Source: JALZAH01 sp051000755 (GTDB lineage Bacteria; Actinomycetota; Acidimicrobiia; Acidimicrobiales; Palsa-688). From it: a DNA stretch of 23,954 nt. The notes under the pieces were generated by a model. That model had not been told where the DNA came from and made no database searches. It worked only from the letters and a program-made list of their open reading frames with translations. The DNA lies in the NCBI GenBank assembly GCA_051000755.1, contig JBPCNZ010000162.1, positions 1-23,954 on the forward strand. The letters run 5' to 3'. Below, piece by piece: positions 22,348-23,954 of the stretch. A program made the translations under genes and the position numbers. The first letter of the stretch is position 1. Each line of letters opens with the position of its first letter.

Positions 22348-23829
22348 CTAGCAGTTGACCACGTCGAAGTGATCGATGCCACCGTCGAGCACCGAGCTCG
22401 GTTCGCCGCTGGCCAAGAGGTAGAGGCGGTCGCGGGCTCGGGTCATCGCTACGAACAGTTGGCTGATCGCCAACATGCGCTGCTCGGTGATCTCTTCTGG
22501 GCTCTGGCCCGGTGCGGGCCGCCTGGGAAAGTCGGCCACCCCCAGGCCGCCAGGAAGACGGCCTTGAACTCGAGTCCCTTGACGCGGAAGTAGGTGCCCA
22601 CCTTGACCTTGTCGACCGGCTTGCCGGTGTAGCGGCGGAGGTTGATGGTCGCTACGCCGGCGGCTTGGAGCCGGCGCTCGATCTCCTCGGCCCGGACGTT
22701 GGTACTGGTGGCTACCACGACGTCGCCAAGATCGAGGTCACCGGCGCCGCTCAGCCTGGTGATCTCCCGGGCGATCCAGTCCGCCTCTTCGCCCGCGCCT
22801 GCGCCTGGCGCTTTGCAGAGCACCAGCACCGGTCGCTCTCCACTGCGCTCGACAAGCGCCGGAGCATCACCACGTGCGAAGGTCTCGCCGAGGTCGTCAA
22901 CCTCTTCTCTACCAGCCACGGCCATGGCCGTGCCGATGATCTGTGAGCTGTTGCGGTAATTGGTTCGCAGCACAGTCGTGCGACCCCTCACCTCGACACC
23001 GGCCTGCCGCAGGGTGAAGCCGCCCGCATAGATCCGTTGCGCCCCATCGCCCACCACCAAGAGACCGTCGGAGCGGTCGACGCCGCCGGGACCGTTGACC
23101 AGGGACCTCACCAGGCCCAGACCGACAAGGGTGAGGTCCTGGGCCTCGTCGATGATCGCGGCACGGTAGGTCGGGTTGCGTCGCCGGCGGGCATGGCCAC
23201 GGGCTCGAAGCACGATGTCGGGAAAATCGACAACGTCCACGGCGCGGAGATCCGCATCCCAGCGCTCTTTGACGGCCCAAACCTGACGTCGCACGACCTC
23301 GCCGAACGGCGTCCGACGGCCGGTGCGTTCGAGGGCCAGGTAGGCATCGACGTTGGTGATCCCCCGGCCCTTGATGACCTGGGTGATCTCCTCTCGGAGA
23401 TACTCCCGGCTCACGGGGGGTTCGGGAAGGATCGCTCTTACGGCAGCCGCGAAGGTCGCGTCGACCTTGCGCGGATCGACGATGGGTCGGTCACCGGCCT
23501 CTGAGCAGATGCGATGGGCCAGCTTGTCGATGTGGCAGAAATCGATCGCATCATCCGGTCGAGCGGAGGGAAGGCGCCCATAGAGCTCTTCGAAGACGGG
23601 GGGAAGGGACTTGATGAACGTCGTGAACAGGACTCGCTCGTTGCCGTCTCCTTCGGATTCGAAACGTCGAACGAGCGCTGCAGCCCGGTGGAGGGCGACG
23701 ACCGTCTTGCCTGTCCCGGCCGAACCACGGATCCGGGCCGGCCCCTCATAGTGACGGTCCACTACGAATCGCTGATCGGGGTGAAGGAAGATCATCCACT
23801 CCTCGATCGGCCCCGCCAGGAGCCGCTGC
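22348..23829 (-). CDS. UvrD/Rep-like superfamily 1 helicase, 5'-truncated and frameshifted
   Basis: Helicase motifs in order: I RIRGSAGTGKTVVALHRAA; II AAIIDEAQDL; III VVGDGAQRIYAGGF; IV TVLRTNYRNSSQI; V GTYFRVKGLEFKAVFLA; VI LFVAMTRARDRLYLLASG. Motif VI lies in another frame: a base is missing in the five-C run at 22539-22543, after which VADFPRRPAPGQSPEEITEQ continues to the stop at 22348. Family members have a further N-terminal region before FLHPDQR; here that region is replaced by the start of an ADP-ribosylglycohydrolase in another frame (junction near 23829). An in-frame ATG at 23795 with GAGGAG 3 bases upstream could still start translation. It is a 3'->5' DNA helicase, plausibly part of a defence operon with McrBC. 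Confidence 0.78.
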
Positions 23830-23954
23830 CTCGGTGCCGAACACGCCCCGCTCGTAGCCGTCCGGCACAGTCCGCGGACCCTTGAACTCATACGGCGCCC
23901 CCCAGGCGTCTCCGATGCATGCACCGAGCAGACAGCCCTCGGCCCGGTCTCGAA
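23830..23954 (-). pseudogene. ADP-ribosylglycohydrolase (DraG-like), N-terminal fragment cut by the window edge
   Basis: On the minus strand, in a frame different from the helicase, the sequence reads RDRAEGCLLGACIGDAWGAP, YEFKGPRTVPDGYERGVFGT. GCLLGxxxGDAxGAPxEF is the N-terminal signature of the ADP-ribosylglycohydrolase family, which removes ADP-ribose from proteins or small molecules. After GVFGTEA, where (x)WTDDT would be expected, the frame turns to nonsense and helicase sequence begins in the next frame. At least 200 codons of the family, including the metal-binding DDT motif, are missing. The first few codons lie beyond the window. Confidence 0.65.

Overview
The window is very GC-rich, densely packed and rich in overlapping GTGA/ATGA junctions. 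It carries families typical of actinobacteria: a SWIM-family C-terminus, DUF6131, LGFP repeats, a Tat-exported MauA-like protein and stress-sigma-like promoters. The best guess is a soil or aquatic actinobacterium, possibly of the Acidimicrobiia type; that placement is inference. No rRNA, tRNA, CRISPR array or intact insertion sequence was seen.

Layout. (1) 1-3508: the end of a SWIM-type protein, an EamA/DMT exporter, a broken UspA-like gene, a four-helix membrane protein with a repetitive tail, and a tiny DUF6131 protein. The last two diverge from a shared region with two similar GTTT-N15/16-GGGAAT promoters. (2) 3561-8565: a group built around a Tat-exported, cysteine-rich protein resembling the methylamine dehydrogenase light chain (MauA) fused to LGFP repeats. 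It is accompanied by a MauD-like thioredoxin, a MauE-like membrane protein, a MauF/CcdA-like membrane protein and two small unknowns. No heavy chain, MauG or amicyanin is present, so this looks like a dedicated disulfide-forming export module rather than methylamine oxidation. This is the most novel part of the window.

(3) 8603-16290: an amine/methylated-amino-acid catabolic region. It has a FluG-like amidohydrolase overlapping a glutamine-synthetase-like ligase, a divergent APC permease carrying a frameshift, a Rieske oxygenase of the betaine-demethylase type overlapping a monomeric sarcosine oxidase, and a divergent LysR regulator. The likely flow is uptake, oxidative N-demethylation releasing formaldehyde, sarcosine to glycine, and gamma-glutamyl ligation/hydrolysis of an amine.

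(4) 16291-19600: a 5'-truncated ABC substrate-binding protein, a small membrane protein, a large unrecognised helical protein, and a toxin-antitoxin locus whose MazF toxin has lost its middle. (5) 19598-23954 (minus strand): a defence-type island of McrC, McrB, a UvrD-like helicase and an ADP-ribosylglycohydrolase fragment. It is visibly eroded: one junction fuses the first ~96 codons of a large helicase to the middle of mcrB, another fuses the start of the glycohydrolase to the middle of the UvrD-like gene, and mcrC and the UvrD-like gene carry single-base frameshifts. Several breaks are single-base indels, so assembly error must be separated from real decay.
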